NCBI GenBank assembly: GCA_003611745.1
Contig: RAYF01000048.1
Location: 1-47,917 of the forward strand
DNA from: a bacterium D16-36
GTDB lineage: Bacteria > Bacillota > Clostridia > Lachnospirales > Lachnospiraceae
Length of the DNA: 47,917 nucleotides
Direction of reading: 5' to 3'
A program made the position numbers and the translations under genes. Under the pieces are notes generated by a model that was not told the origin of the DNA, searched no databases, and worked only from the letters and a program-made list of their open reading frames with translations. Positions 24,345-34,306 of this stretch are shown here, one piece after another. Position 1 is the first letter of the stretch; the number at the start of each line of letters is the position of its first letter.

Positions 24345-26555
24345 ATGATATTTAATTATAATTTTTATATCGCATCTATGGCAGTGCTGGCGATATTAAT
24401 CATATATTTTTTCAGCGTACCTAAGGTGAACAATCTGGCAAGCCGTTCATATGGGGTTTTGCTGGTGCTTTCTTTTATCTGTTGTGCTTCTGATATGTTT
24501 TCAGGGGAAGTGTTAACAGTGTTTTTTGCAGATAATGTGCCGCTTAACTATGCCGGACAGGTTATCTCTTTTTCATCACTACATTTGATACCGGCAGCCT
24601 ATACATTTTATATGACAGTGCTGGCAAGGAATTTGGAAAAAATATCATGTAAATTGGTTTTATTTGGATTGCCGATGTACATAGTGCAGATTTTGATACT
24701 AACTACGCCGTGGACGGACTTATGCTTTTCCTATACAAGGGAGGAGGGATATCAGCGGGGGCCTGCTATGTGGTTCCTGATTGCAGCAGCAGTGTTTTAT
24801 CTGATCTGTTCATCTTTGGAGCTGATATTTCATGGAAAGAAGCTTGGCAGGCGTTACCAGCTGATTTCCATTACCTTTCTTGGCCTGTCTGTCACATTTC
24901 TGGCCATTCAGATGATATCTGGGGTATATATGCTTTTAGGGGCTGCCTGTGCGCTGAGCTGTCTGGTGATGCAGCTGACGCTGCAGAATCCACAGATGAT
25001 AAAGGAGGCGAACGAAAAGGAAATCGAGGCGAGGATGGCGGCAGAGGAAGCGAATCAGGCAAAAAGTTCGTTTTTGGCAAATATGTCACATGAAATCCGT
25101 ACGCCAATGAATGCAATCTGTGGGATGGCAGAAATTTTGTCAAGAAGCAATTTAAACCCTATTGAGCAGGAATATGTCCATACGATTCAGGAGGCAAGCC
25201 AGAGCCTTTTATCTATTATTGATGATGTTCTGGATTTTTCAAAGATTGATGCGGGCAAGCTGGAGCTGGTTCTGGAGGAGTATGAGTTTGACCAGATGAT
25301 AATGGGGGTAGAGGATATTATTGCCGCCCGTCTGTATGGAAAGGATATCCGCTTTGAAATAGCTATGGCGGAAAATATTCCCAAAAGGCTCAGGGGCGAC
25401 CGCGGCAAAGTTCATCAGATACTGATAAATATTTTAGGGAATGCTGTAAAATTTACAGAAAAGGGAAAGATAACATTAGATATTGCGTTTTATCCAAAAG
25501 AAGATAATCTGCTAAAAATAGAGTTTACAGTAAAAGATACCGGAATTGGAATCAAGCAGGAGGATGTCGGGAAGCTTTTCAGCCATTTTAGCCAGGTGGA
25601 TACGAAGCGTAACCGCAAGGTGGAGGGAACGGGTCTGGGATTGGCTCTGTCAAGAAGGCTTGCTAACCTGATGAATGGCGATGTCACAGTAAGCAGTGAA
25701 TATGGGGTGGGGAGCTGTTTCAAGATAGAAGTGGAGCAGGAGCTTCTGGAAACATTTGGGGAGGATGTCAGGGAGGATATCGGGCAGTATTGTGCGTACA
25801 TTTATATCAGTAATTATGATGTCAGGGGATATCTTTTCAGGCTGCTTTCCCAGGCAGGGGTTTCGTCAAATATTGTGGCGGATGCCGGCCAGTTAAATGC
25901 GCTGAGGGACAAAGGGCATAACAGGGAAAAGACCGTATTGTTTTATTCTTATGAGAAAGGCTTTCAGGAGGTCAGGGATGCGGGCCTTCCTTTTCGCTGT
26001 ATTCCTATACTGGAATATTTTACAGTTCCCAAGGAAGAATGCCCGATTACATATTTTTTGAGGAAACCGCTTGACATATTTAAAATCCGCAGGGCGCTTT
26101 TTGATACAGAGATAGTGGAACTTCCGCAGATGGTAGACAGGAAAGTGTCTTTTCAGGATGTGCGGGTTGCCGTTGTGGATGACAATAAGGTAAATCTTAA
26201 AGTGACTGCAACGCTGCTCCGGGATTTTAAAGTGGTGCCGGAAGCATTTTCCAGCGGTGCATCTATATTAAAGGCATTGCAAAAAGGGCGCGAATATGAC
26301 ATGATATTTATGGATCATATGATGCCGGAAATGGATGGGGTTGAAACGACAAAAAGGCTGAGGGCTTTAGATACGAAATATGCAAAAAATGCTGTTGTTA
26401 TTGCCCTCACAGCGAATGCAATTGATGGAGTGGAGAAGGAATATCAGGAAGCGGGGATGAATGACTGTCTTTTTAAACCGGTAAATTCGGAACGCCTGAA
26501 GGAACAGCTGTTAAAGTATCTTCCGGCAGAAAAGATTAGCTATTCACAAGAGTAA
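24345..26555 (+). CDS. Hybrid sensor histidine kinase with receiver domain
   Basis: Encodes 736 aa; GAGGGA precedes the ATG. Residues 1 to about 215 form a bundle of about seven membrane helices acting as the sensor. HisKA follows ([15 protein letters not shown]; phospho-accepting His249), then HATPase_c ([51 protein letters not shown]). Residues about 470-590 form a degenerate receiver-like domain and 605-730 a true receiver with Asp657 in [11 protein letters not shown]. No DNA-binding output is present, so phosphate probably passes to another protein. The PAS-GGDEF-EAL gene follows 15 bases downstream and is likely co-transcribed. Confidence 0.92.
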   Translation: MIFNYNFYIASMAVLAILIIYFFSVPKVNNLASRSYGVLLVLSFICCASDMFSGEVLTVFFADNVPLNYAGQVISFSSLHLIPAAYTFYMTVLARNLEKISCKLVLFGLPMYIVQILILTTPWTDLCFSYTREEGYQRGPAMWFLIAAAVFYLICSSLELIFHGKKLGRRYQLISITFLGLSVTFLAIQMISGVYMLLGAACALSCLVMQLTLQNPQMIKEANEKEIEARMAAEEANQAKSSFLANMSHEIRTPMNAICGMAEILSRSNLNPIEQEYVHTIQEASQSLLSIIDDVLDFSKIDAGKLELVLEEYEFDQMIMGVEDIIAARLYGKDIRFEIAMAENIPKRLRGDRGKVHQILINILGNAVKFTEKGKITLDIAFYPKEDNLLKIEFTVKDTGIGIKQEDVGKLFSHFSQVDTKRNRKVEGTGLGLALSRRLANLMNGDVTVSSEYGVGSCFKIEVEQELLETFGEDVREDIGQYCAYIYISNYDVRGYLFRLLSQAGVSSNIVADAGQLNALRDKGHNREKTVLFYSYEKGFQEVRDAGLPFRCIPILEYFTVPKEECPITYFLRKPLDIFKIRRALFDTEIVELPQMVDRKVSFQDVRVAVVDDNKVNLKVTATLLRDFKVVPEAFSSGASILKALQKGREYDMIFMDHMMPEMDGVETTKRLRALDTKYAKNAVVIALTANAIDGVEKEYQEAGMNDCLFKPVNSERLKEQLLKYLPAEKISYSQE

Positions 26556-26570
26556 AGAAAGGAGTCTGCA

Positions 26571-29105
26571 ATGGGGAAGAAAGACAGTGTTACGGGAATT
26601 ACAAAGGAAGAAGTCCAAAATCTGATACACTTGTTGGATTTGGCAGAATGTGCTATTTTTAAGGCAAAACAAGAACCAAGTATTGAAGTAGTATATGCGA
26701 ATAAAAAGTTTTATTCTATGCTTCAGTACACTCCAGAGGAATTTAAAGAGAAATTTAATAATTATTTTATAGACGTGCTGCTCCCGGAGGAGAAGCAGAG
26801 GGTGAAGTCGTTGATTGCAAGGCAGTCTGCCGCAGGGGGGCTTTTACACCTTGAATTCCGTGTAGTGAAAAAGGACGGCTCCGTGCGCTGGTTTTCTCTG
26901 ATAGCAGAGGCAACGACTGTAGAGGGTGAACCGCTGTACTGCTGTTCCTGCATTGATATTACGCAGCAGAAGCGCCATTTAGATGAGATATACGAAGCTA
27001 AAAAGGAAGTTGAGCTGATTACAAATAGTGTTCCCGGTGGCGTAATTAAAATTAAGATGTCGGATTACAAACTGTTGTATGCGAATGACGGTTTTTATCG
27101 TTTGACGGGTTACAGCCGTACAGAATATTTTTCACTTTTTGGCAACCGTTACGGACAGGTGGTTTTTCCCGATGACAAGGAAATGGTACAGCGCATGTTC
27201 CAGTCTGCATTGGAAAACCGCGGGGCAGTAGGGTTTGAGTACCGTATTGTGGCAAAAAATGGGGAAGTCAGGTGGTCGTATGTCAATGGCACGCGCGTAG
27301 ATGATCAGGACGGTTCTGCGGTCTATTTGTGCGTTATTATGGATATCACTTCCCGCAAAAAATTAGAAGAAAAGTCAAGAGGGAACGCATTGCGTTCCAA
27401 GCATCTGTTAGAATATATGCAGGAGAACGAATGGACATACCGCATCAAGGAGCAGCAGGTTATACAGAACGGGTATATCGGGGAGCATACTTATTCCGGC
27501 CCAGAAGTAGAGATGCTTTTTAAGTCGGAAAGCCTGCACAATCTTGTCCATCCAGACGATGTTGAGCGCCTGCTGGGGAAATTTGAGGAGCGCAGCAAAG
27601 CGGTAGGCCGGGGAAAAGGTTTTTACCGCATCAAGGATGAGACAGGTACTTACCGCAATGCGGAAATCGGCCTGCTTTCCATCAGTTCTGCCGGCAATGA
27701 TGAACCAGATATTATCTATGGGCAGACACGTCTTATAGATGATAATTCTTATATGCTTCAGGAAAAACTGATGCCGGAGAAAAAGGCATTGTCCAGTAAG
27801 ATGTTTAAGCTGGCAAATGATGCGAGGGCGAAATATAGTGATGTTGTTACAGGGCTGATATCCTATGACGAGTTTATAGAGGAAGTTGAGAAGAGGCTGT
27901 TTGAACGGGAGGAAGGCACAAATTATGGCCTGCTCTGCTGTGATATCAACAGCTTCCAGAAGGTGAATTACCACTATGGGATTTCTGTCGGCAATAATAT
28001 GCTGGTGAACATGGGAAAAATCTTAAAAGAGAACCTTGCTCTGGATAACCTCTGTACCCGCATAAATGGAGATTACTTTATGGTGTTCTTCCGCTATGCT
28101 AAGCACAGCGAGCTGGCGAAAAAGATATCTCAGATGCTTAGAAAACAGACGGAGTGGGAGGAGAGCCTTAGTTATTCTACATATGGCACTACCTGCGGAA
28201 TTTACTTGATTCAGCCGGACGAACAGGATTCCAGCTCTATGTTTGAAAAAGCGGACCTTGCCAGAAGAAGTATCAAGGGGATGAAGGGGAGCCATTATGC
28301 CATCTACACGGAGGAGCTTGAAAAGAGCCGTTTCTGGGAGGAAGAGGTGCTGCATAATATTGGCGACGCCATGGCAAACCATTCAATAGAAGTATTTTAT
28401 CTGCCGCGTATCCGTGGTGATAAAGAAAATGTCATTGGATGCAAGTCTGTTCCGAGGGTGCAGGTGAGGGATGGCGACTATCTTACATTGGAAGACCTGC
28501 GCCGTTACCTTGACCGGAGCGAGGCAGTACAGCAGCTTGTATTTTATGTGTTGTCGCAGGTATGTACGAATCTCAGGGCATGGAAGGCAAAAGGCAAAAA
28601 AATCCTGCCGGTATCAGTAGATATCACTGCCGGACAGCTCTGCCTGTACAATGCAGTCAACAAACTGGATGAGATTGTAAAGTCAAATCAGCTTTCACCA
28701 CGTGATATTGTTTTTGAAATACAGGAATCGTACTTTAGCGGTGAGACAGTGAGCTTCCAGATGGCGCTTGAGGATTTGAGCCGCCGCGGGTATAAGGTAA
28801 TTATCAGCCGTTTTGCTTCTGACCATACAGCGGTTCATTCAATACGCCAGCTTCCGGTCAGCGGGATTAAGTTCCATGGGGAGTTCTTTAACCAGAATAT
28901 TACCAATAGCAAGGAGCAGATAGTCTTTAAGAAGATTGTTGAGATGGTTAAGGAAATGGATCTGGGAGTTGCGTGCGGCGGCATAACTACGAAACTGCAG
29001 GAGGATATTGCGCGCTCCATCGGATGCGATGTTTTGGAGGGAGAAATTTATTATGGTGCAGTCCGCAGCGATATCTATGAGAAATGTTTTCTTGAGAAAG
29101 AATAA
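26571..29105 (+). CDS. PAS-GGDEF-EAL protein with degenerate catalytic sites
   Basis: Encodes 844 aa, no membrane helices. Two clear PAS domains (about 20-135 and 145-265; DITQQKRHL and IMDITSRKKLEEK close them) and probably a third (about 280-390) precede GGDEF (about 415-570) and EAL (about 590-840). The GGDEF motif is NGDYF (499-503), and the EAL motif position holds CKS (624-626). The DDFG motif is SRFA and the EGVE motif is CGGI. Catalysis of c-di-GMP synthesis or breakdown is thus unlikely; it may bind ligand or protein and act as a scaffold. It is 15 bases after the hybrid kinase and probably forms one signalling unit with it. Confidence 0.9.
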   Translation: MGKKDSVTGITKEEVQNLIHLLDLAECAIFKAKQEPSIEVVYANKKFYSMLQYTPEEFKEKFNNYFIDVLLPEEKQRVKSLIARQSAAGGLLHLEFRVVKKDGSVRWFSLIAEATTVEGEPLYCCSCIDITQQKRHLDEIYEAKKEVELITNSVPGGVIKIKMSDYKLLYANDGFYRLTGYSRTEYFSLFGNRYGQVVFPDDKEMVQRMFQSALENRGAVGFEYRIVAKNGEVRWSYVNGTRVDDQDGSAVYLCVIMDITSRKKLEEKSRGNALRSKHLLEYMQENEWTYRIKEQQVIQNGYIGEHTYSGPEVEMLFKSESLHNLVHPDDVERLLGKFEERSKAVGRGKGFYRIKDETGTYRNAEIGLLSISSAGNDEPDIIYGQTRLIDDNSYMLQEKLMPEKKALSSKMFKLANDARAKYSDVVTGLISYDEFIEEVEKRLFEREEGTNYGLLCCDINSFQKVNYHYGISVGNNMLVNMGKILKENLALDNLCTRINGDYFMVFFRYAKHSELAKKISQMLRKQTEWEESLSYSTYGTTCGIYLIQPDEQDSSSMFEKADLARRSIKGMKGSHYAIYTEELEKSRFWEEEVLHNIGDAMANHSIEVFYLPRIRGDKENVIGCKSVPRVQVRDGDYLTLEDLRRYLDRSEAVQQLVFYVLSQVCTNLRAWKAKGKKILPVSVDITAGQLCLYNAVNKLDEIVKSNQLSPRDIVFEIQESYFSGETVSFQMALEDLSRRGYKVIISRFASDHTAVHSIRQLPVSGIKFHGEFFNQNITNSKEQIVFKKIVEMVKEMDLGVACGGITTKLQEDIARSIGCDVLEGEIYYGAVRSDIYEKCFLEKE

Positions 29106-29109
29106 TTGT

Positions 29110-29205
29110 GCCGGCGGGATATGCACTCCGCGTGAGCGAGTAGGAAAGAAAATCCGCCCTACTCGATTGGTAAGTAGTTTTTTGATATAATTTGATGGAG
29201 GATTA
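29110..29205 (+). promoter_or_regulatory. Hairpin and promoter before the FN3 gene
   Basis: A CGAGTAGG / CCTACTCG stem (8 bp, 13-nt loop, about 29137-29165) is followed by TTTTTTGATATAAT. The first part may end the upstream transcript, and GATATAAT is a good -10 sequence for the secreted-protein gene. Confidence 0.4.
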
Positions 29206-29208
29206 TTA

Positions 29209-29778
29209 ATGAGGGAAAAAGTATATCATTACGGAACCATGCTGGTACTCTTGCTGGCTCTTGTTATCGGGATGCTCGGTACAGCAAAGGCAGATGCGGC
29301 GGTACCTGCGAAGCCGTCGGTGAGCCTGACAAAGCGCACGAAAACCACAGCAGCAATCAAAATAAAGAAAAAAGGAAAAGTTTCCGGCTATCAGGTGTAT
29401 ATGAAGTCGTCCAAAAGTGGAAAATATCAGTTGATTATGGGAATGAAGACTTCCACCTATACAATCAAAAAGTTAAAGGCAAATAAAACATATTATGTAA
29501 AGGTGCGTGCTTTCCGCACAAGGGGATATCACATTACTTTTGGTAAATATTCTTCTGTATTAAAGATTAAGCCTTATAAGAAACCGGAGCCGTCGCAGAC
29601 GCCAGAGCCATCGGACAGCCCAGAGCCGTCAGTCAGCCCGGGACCGTCCATGGATCCGAATGCGTCAGCAAGCCCAGAACCGTTCGTTGGCCCGGATGCA
29701 TCTTCCAGCCCAGACTCTTCGGCTGTTCCGGACGCGTCTGCCAGTCCGGAGGCTTCTGGGACACCGCAGCCTGCGTGA
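29209..29778 (+). CDS. Secreted FN3-like protein with Pro/Ser-rich tail
   Basis: Encodes 189 aa; GGAGG precedes the ATG. A signal peptide (about 1-31, cleavage near ADAAVPA) is followed by one fibronectin type III-like domain (VSLTKRTKTTAAIKIKKKG, KVSGYQVYMKSSKSGKYQLI, NKTYYVKVRAFRTR). The last ~60 residues are low-complexity PEPS/SPEP/PDAS repeats, typical of extended cell-wall-crossing linkers. No LPxTG or membrane anchor is visible. It is probably exported and may associate with the wall. Its role is unknown. Confidence 0.75.
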   Translation: MREKVYHYGTMLVLLLALVIGMLGTAKADAAVPAKPSVSLTKRTKTTAAIKIKKKGKVSGYQVYMKSSKSGKYQLIMGMKTSTYTIKKLKANKTYYVKVRAFRTRGYHITFGKYSSVLKIKPYKKPEPSQTPEPSDSPEPSVSPGPSMDPNASASPEPFVGPDASSSPDSSAVPDASASPEASGTPQPA

Positions 29779-29869
29779 TGGGGGCTGGCATATTTTTGGA
29801 GTGCAGAGGAAGCCTTAGTTCCTTGAGCATTGCGTCAGGTTCGCTGTGTATGTGGGAATCATTCTCACG

Positions 29870-29927
29870 CCATGTGTTTGTGTCTTCGCGCTGCCTGCCA
29901 CAAACACTATGGGGCTTTAGCCCTTTT
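29870..29927 (+). promoter_or_regulatory. Structured leader before serS
   Basis: A 13-bp stem with one bulge (CCATGTGTTTGTG / CACAAACACTATGG) is followed by a GGGC/GCCC hairpin and TTTT. This ends 35 bases before the serS start, so it can be the terminator of the FN3 gene or an attenuator of serS. No T-box sequence was found in the 180-base gap. Confidence 0.5.
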
Positions 29928-29961
29928 ATGCTGTAAAAGCAGCGCAGAAATGAGGTAAAAC

Positions 29962-31251
29962 ATGTTAGACATTAAATTCCTTAGAGAAAATCCAGATGTA
30001 GTAAAGGAAAATATTAAGAAGAAATTTCAGGATGACAAATTGCCGCTTGTAGACGAGGTGATTGATTTAGATGCCAAGGCAAGGAAGGCACAGCAGGAGG
30101 CGGACGACCTCCGTGCGTCCCGGAAAAAGATATCCAAAGAGATTGGCGCCCTGATGGGACAGGGAAAAAAAGATGAGGCGGAGGCAAAAAAGGCCGAGGT
30201 TGCAAAAAATGCAGAGCGGCTGGAAGAACTTTCCGCACAGGAAAAGGAATTGCAGGAAAAAGTAAAAAAGATTATGATGGTGATTCCGAATATCATTGAT
30301 GCAAGCGTACCGATTGGTAAAGATGACAGTGAGAATGTGGAGCTTGAGAAATTTGGCGAGCCGGTTGTCCCGGATTTTGAGATCCCTTATCATGCCCAGA
30401 TTATGGAGAGCCTTGACGGCCTTGATATTGATGCTGCGGGACGGGTTGCAGGAAATGGTTTTTACTATCTGATGGGAGATATCGCAAGGCTGCATTCTGC
30501 GGTGATTTCTTACGCAAGGGATTTTATGATTGACAGAGGTTTTACCTACTGCATTCCGCCGTATATGATTCGGAGCAATGTTGTGACAGGCGTTATGAGT
30601 TTTGCAGAGATGGATGCCATGATGTATAAGATAGAAGGGGAAGACCTGTATCTGATTGGGACAAGTGAGCATTCCATGATTGGCAAGTTTATTGATACAA
30701 TCACAGACGAGAAGGAATTGCCAAAAACGCTGACATCTTATTCACCATGCTTCCGCAAGGAGAAGGGAGCCCATGGCATAGAGGAGCGTGGTGTATACCG
30801 CATCCACCAGTTTGAGAAACAGGAAATGATTGTTGTCTGCAGGCCGGAGGAGAGCGCAGAGTGGTTCGAGAAGCTCTGGAAGAATACGGTTGATTTGTTC
30901 CGCACGCTGGATATTCCGGTGCGCACACTGGAATGCTGCTCCGGTGATCTGGCAGATTTGAAAATAAAGTCGATAGACGTGGAGGCATGGTCCCCACGCC
31001 AGCAGAAATATTTTGAGGTGGGGAGCTGCTCTAACCTGAGCGATGCACAGGCGCGCCGCCTGCAGATCCGTATCCGCAGGGAGGACGGCAGCAAATATTT
31101 CGCCCATACATTGAACAATACAGTAGTTGCACCGCCGCGGATGCTGATTGCTTTTCTTGAGAACAATCTGCAGGCGGACGGCAGCGTACGTGTACCGGAA
31201 GCGCTGCGTCCTTATATGGGCGGCAAAGAGGTTCTGGTGCCTTCCAAATAA
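29962..31251 (+). CDS. serS: Seryl-tRNA synthetase
   Basis: Encodes 429 aa. The N-terminal antiparallel coiled coil (about 30-100; KARKAQQEADDLRASRKKIS) binds tRNA. The class II core has GTSEHSMIGKF, motif 2 FRKEKGAHGIEERGVYRIHQ and motif 3-region EVGSCSNLSDAQARRLQIR. It charges tRNA-Ser with serine in the cytosol. The sequence is of the variant common in Clostridia (RKEKGAHG rather than RSEAGSAG). Upstream sequence lacks an evident T-box. A strong terminator follows at 31321-31366. Confidence 0.96.
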   Translation: MLDIKFLRENPDVVKENIKKKFQDDKLPLVDEVIDLDAKARKAQQEADDLRASRKKISKEIGALMGQGKKDEAEAKKAEVAKNAERLEELSAQEKELQEKVKKIMMVIPNIIDASVPIGKDDSENVELEKFGEPVVPDFEIPYHAQIMESLDGLDIDAAGRVAGNGFYYLMGDIARLHSAVISYARDFMIDRGFTYCIPPYMIRSNVVTGVMSFAEMDAMMYKIEGEDLYLIGTSEHSMIGKFIDTITDEKELPKTLTSYSPCFRKEKGAHGIEERGVYRIHQFEKQEMIVVCRPEESAEWFEKLWKNTVDLFRTLDIPVRTLECCSGDLADLKIKSIDVEAWSPRQQKYFEVGSCSNLSDAQARRLQIRIRREDGSKYFAHTLNNTVVAPPRMLIAFLENNLQADGSVRVPEALRPYMGGKEVLVPSK

Positions 31252-31320
31252 AAAAGGGCACAGACTGCGCTTGTGCACCAGCAAATGCTGGGAACTTTCT
31301 TATTAAATTAATATAACAAA

Positions 31321-31366
31321 ATGGCAGTATACGCGCACTTCGGTTAGGCGTGGACTGCCATTTTTT
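31321..31366. terminator. Terminator after serS, shared with the DUF402 gene
   Basis: ATGGCAGT (31321-31328) and ACTGCCAT (31354-31361) form a stem followed by six T on the plus strand. The minus side also has a short T-run, and the hairpin overlaps the end of the convergent gene, so it can act for both. Confidence 0.8.
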
Positions 31367-31838
31367 CTGCATTATCTATAAAATCTGTGAGAGTGTTGAA
31401 ACGGCCGGAATAAATTAGCTGTAAAAGGTGGTCTGTGCGCCGCAGTGCTTTGATGCTCAAGGAATTGCTCAGCACATTTTTCTCGACCATGTCCGCAAAT
31501 TCATCCAAATCTACTACTTTAACCTGATTATCAGGATAAATCAGGACATCAATCAGCAAATCATAAAAGACATATGTATCTTTTTCATCATCAATCTGCG
31601 GCTCTACAATGTCGCAGTACCAGTAAACCAATTGCCCGTCTGCATTGAATACTTTACTGACTTTTACGCCCAAATCAAAAAAATATGCAGAAATGCCATT
31701 TGCAATGTCATCGCGGGGCTTTAGCACCTCCCAGCGGGTTATCAGCATATTCTTTGAAATAGAAAGGACCTTATCATCCTTCAGCTCAGTGGTTTCATCC
31801 GGTAAAAAGCGCTTTCGAAATAATCGTACCTGCTTCAT
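31344..31838 (-). CDS. DUF402-domain protein
   Basis: Encodes 164 aa with no signal peptide. The central part fits DUF402 (FomD-like): VYWYCDIVEPQIDDEKDTYV, FYDLLIDVLIYPDNQVKVVD, LDEFADMVE. Characterised relatives are metal-dependent nucleotide or RNA phosphohydrolases, with acidic residues coordinating the metal; the Asp/Glu pattern is present. The physiological substrate here is unknown. It is convergent with serS and shares its terminator. AGGAGG precedes the ATG in the expected position. Confidence 0.8.
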   Translation of the reverse strand: MKQVRLFRKRFLPDETTELKDDKVLSISKNMLITRWEVLKPRDDIANGISAYFFDLGVKVSKVFNADGQLVYWYCDIVEPQIDDEKDTYVFYDLLIDVLIYPDNQVKVVDLDEFADMVEKNVLSNSLSIKALRRTDHLLQLIYSGRFNTLTDFIDNAEKMAVHA

Positions 31839-32172
31839 AAATAAGACCTCCTCGCTTTTATATATTCATATTACCCTGATTATTACTATATACAGATATT
31901 TTAAAGAATGTGCGCAAAATTCTGCAAGAGTTAACTTCCAAAGCAATATTAGGCTGCCTGCGCCGTTGTTATGGCTGGCATGGACTTAAGGGTAATAGGA
32001 TAATTATAATCGCTGGAAAGCCCCTTGTAAAGTAAAAATCGGGAAAAAATGGCGAATTGGAAAAATTGGAAAAAAGTACAAAAAATGGGTGCTCAATTAT
32101 AGACTTTTCACCTGTTATAATTTATAATAATTAGGTAAATATTTATATTATAGTTGGTGGGGAGGAAGCGTC
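31839..32172 (+). promoter_or_regulatory. Promoter region of the ATP synthase operon
   Basis: This 334-base gap has no gene. Two overlapping TATAAT boxes occur at 32116-32121 and 32123-32128, about 45 to 55 bases before atpZ, with no strong -35 partner seen. An A-rich run of repeated AAAATTGG lies upstream (32040-32090). The operon start is most likely here. Confidence 0.5.
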
Positions 32173-32523
32173 ATGAAGGAGAGAAAAGTGCTGCGGAGCT
32201 TTGTTATGATTTCGCAGCTTGGTATCAGCATGATGGTTCCTATTTTTTTATGCGGAGTAATCGGCTATTGGCTGAATGGACAGTTCCACAATGAACTGCT
32301 CTTTCTTTTTGCGCTGGTGATTGGTGTCGGGGCTGCGTTCCGCAACCTCTTTATCCTGACGAAATCCTTCTATGCAGCAGATTTGAAAAAGGAGCAGGAG
32401 GCAGCCGATTATTTGAAAAGCTTAAAAGAGTACAGCCAGCAGCATCCGGAAGACGATTTCACAGATGTGATGGAGGGAAAGAAGAAGAGGTACCCGGAGA
32501 ATGATGGGCCGACCAGACACTAG
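32173..32523 (+). CDS. atpZ: AtpZ/AtpI-family protein
   Basis: Encodes 116 aa. Two membrane helices (about 10-32 and 42-65; MISQLGISMMVPIFLCGVIG, LLFLFALVIGVGAAFRNLFI) and a charged tail are typical of the first gene of the clostridial atp operon (F0F1-ATPase gene 1 family). Such proteins help assemble the c-ring or import magnesium/calcium with AtpI. GGGGAGG precedes the ATG. It is followed by atpI and the structural subunits on the same strand. Confidence 0.8.
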   Translation: MKERKVLRSFVMISQLGISMMVPIFLCGVIGYWLNGQFHNELLFLFALVIGVGAAFRNLFILTKSFYAADLKKEQEAADYLKSLKEYSQQHPEDDFTDVMEGKKKRYPENDGPTRH

Positions 32524-32626
32524 TATAACCTAATTCACCAAAAGGCAAGGTGATTAAATTGGATTATACTAATTGATACAGAGGGCAGTATAGGGGAGAT
32601 GGCTGTCCGCAAAGGAGGATTGCAGA

Positions 32627-33040
32627 ATGGGCACAGGGATAAGGCAGGCAAAGCAGGTCTGCAGGGAAATGCTCGCCGGTCTGGTAATCTGGATGGCAGT
32701 TATCATGCTTTTGCTTGCGATTGTTGCGGAACATAAGCTTGCCGCGCTTGCGGGGGTGCTTGTGGGCACAGCAGCCGCAGCGGGATTGGTCCTGCATATG
32801 TATCGCCATCTGGACATTGCACTGGATATGGATGCGAAACATGCCCAGACGCATACACAGGTTGCGGCGTTCCAGAGGATGTTTATTATGGCAGCAGTAA
32901 TCGGTGTTTCCATGGTATTTTCAGGATATGCCCATCCGGTTGGTGTTGTGTTGGGGCTGTTTGGGATAAAGGCGACAGCGCTCCTCAATCCGGTTATCCA
33001 TAAGCAGATGCAGAGGTTCCGGAAAAAACGTGCCGCCTGA
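32627..33040 (+). CDS. atpI: ATP synthase subunit I (AtpI)
   Basis: Encodes 137 aa with about four membrane helices (GLVIWMAVIMLLLAIV, ALAGVLVGTAAAAGLVLHMY, RMFIMAAVIGVSMVF, HPVGVVLGLFGIKATALLNP) and a basic C terminus. This matches the ATP synthase I protein that chaperones c-ring assembly. AGGAGG lies in front of the ATG. The position between atpZ and atpB is the usual one. Confidence 0.8.
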   Translation: MGTGIRQAKQVCREMLAGLVIWMAVIMLLLAIVAEHKLAALAGVLVGTAAAAGLVLHMYRHLDIALDMDAKHAQTHTQVAAFQRMFIMAAVIGVSMVFSGYAHPVGVVLGLFGIKATALLNPVIHKQMQRFRKKRAA

Positions 33041-33187
33041 TTGCAGGCGGGGCTGGCATCCTGCCAATGGGGATAATCTGCAGGATAGAATTAAGAAAAT
33101 GTTTGTTATGGCATAAAAAGCAGATATGCCGTTGCAATAAATAATCTGTGTGTTTCACAGGAAATCTAAGAAAAGGAAGGTGAGAAT

Positions 33188-33961
33188 GTGGGAAATGGCA
33201 TCTTAGGTATGTCAACGGGCTTGACCGGGGGAAATCTAATTCATGCCGACGAGAAGGTAGACTTTTTTATCCATGGCTATTCAGATACAAAGTTTACGGT
33301 ATTTGGTTGGGATATTTATCTTACAACAACTCATATTTCTATGATTATTGTCATCGCAACCATTCTCGTTTTTGCAGTGATTGCGAACCGTGCAATCAAA
33401 AAAGCGGAACCAAACCAGGTGCCGGGTCCATTCCTGAATGTGGTCGAACTTATTGTGGAATCACTGGATGGCATGGTGGTAAGTTCTATGGGGCCGAAAA
33501 AGGCATTGATGTTTAGGAATTATGTCAGTGCGCTGTTTTTGTTCATACTTACATGTAACCTGTCCGGCCTGCTGGGCTTGCGTCCGCCGACAGCAGACTA
33601 TGGTGTGACATTTCCGCTGGCGATTATGACGTGGGTGCTTATCCAGTTTAATGGATTTAAGTACCAGGGATTCGGAAAGATTAAAGCATTATTTGAACCA
33701 ATCTTTTTGTTTTTCCCAATGAATTTGATTAGTGAGTTTTCTACTCCGATTTCCATGTCATTGCGTTTGTTTGGCAATATTTTGTCAGGAACGGTAATGA
33801 TGGGACTGTTGTACGGCCTTCTGCCGAGGGTGCTTACTCTGGTGTGGCCTGCAGCGCTGCATATATATCTGGATGTGTTCTCCGGGGCGATTCAGACGTA
33901 TGTGTTCTGTATGTTGACTATGTGTTTTGTTTCCGATGCAATCGGGGATGAAGTAGCGTAA
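33188..33961 (+). CDS. atpB: ATP synthase F0 subunit a
   Basis: Encodes 257 aa from a GTG at 33188, seven bases after AAGGAAGG. Several membrane helices are present; the essential arginine lies in the conserved ISMSLRLFGNILSGT segment, and the C terminus has HIYLDVFSGAIQTYVFCML. Subunit a forms the ion half-channels next to the c-ring. In sodium-type enzymes this protein pairs with a c subunit like the one encoded next, which fits here. Confidence 0.95.
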   Translation: MGNGILGMSTGLTGGNLIHADEKVDFFIHGYSDTKFTVFGWDIYLTTTHISMIIVIATILVFAVIANRAIKKAEPNQVPGPFLNVVELIVESLDGMVVSSMGPKKALMFRNYVSALFLFILTCNLSGLLGLRPPTADYGVTFPLAIMTWVLIQFNGFKYQGFGKIKALFEPIFLFFPMNLISEFSTPISMSLRLFGNILSGTVMMGLLYGLLPRVLTLVWPAALHIYLDVFSGAIQTYVFCMLTMCFVSDAIGDEVA

Positions 33962-33973
33962 AGAAATTGTTGA

Positions 33974-34261
<288 letters not shown>

Positions 34262-34306
34262 GCTGTTGGGAGAGCGGTATGCTGATTGCGGAAAGGAGGC
34301 TATCAA

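Noticed and set aside
29209-29778. LPxTG wall-anchored surface protein
   Set aside because: The Pro/Ser-rich tail ends without LPxTG, hydrophobic helix or basic tail.
29779-29961. T-box riboswitch before serS
   Set aside because: The gap is short and no T-box core sequence (TGGNACCGCG-like) was found.
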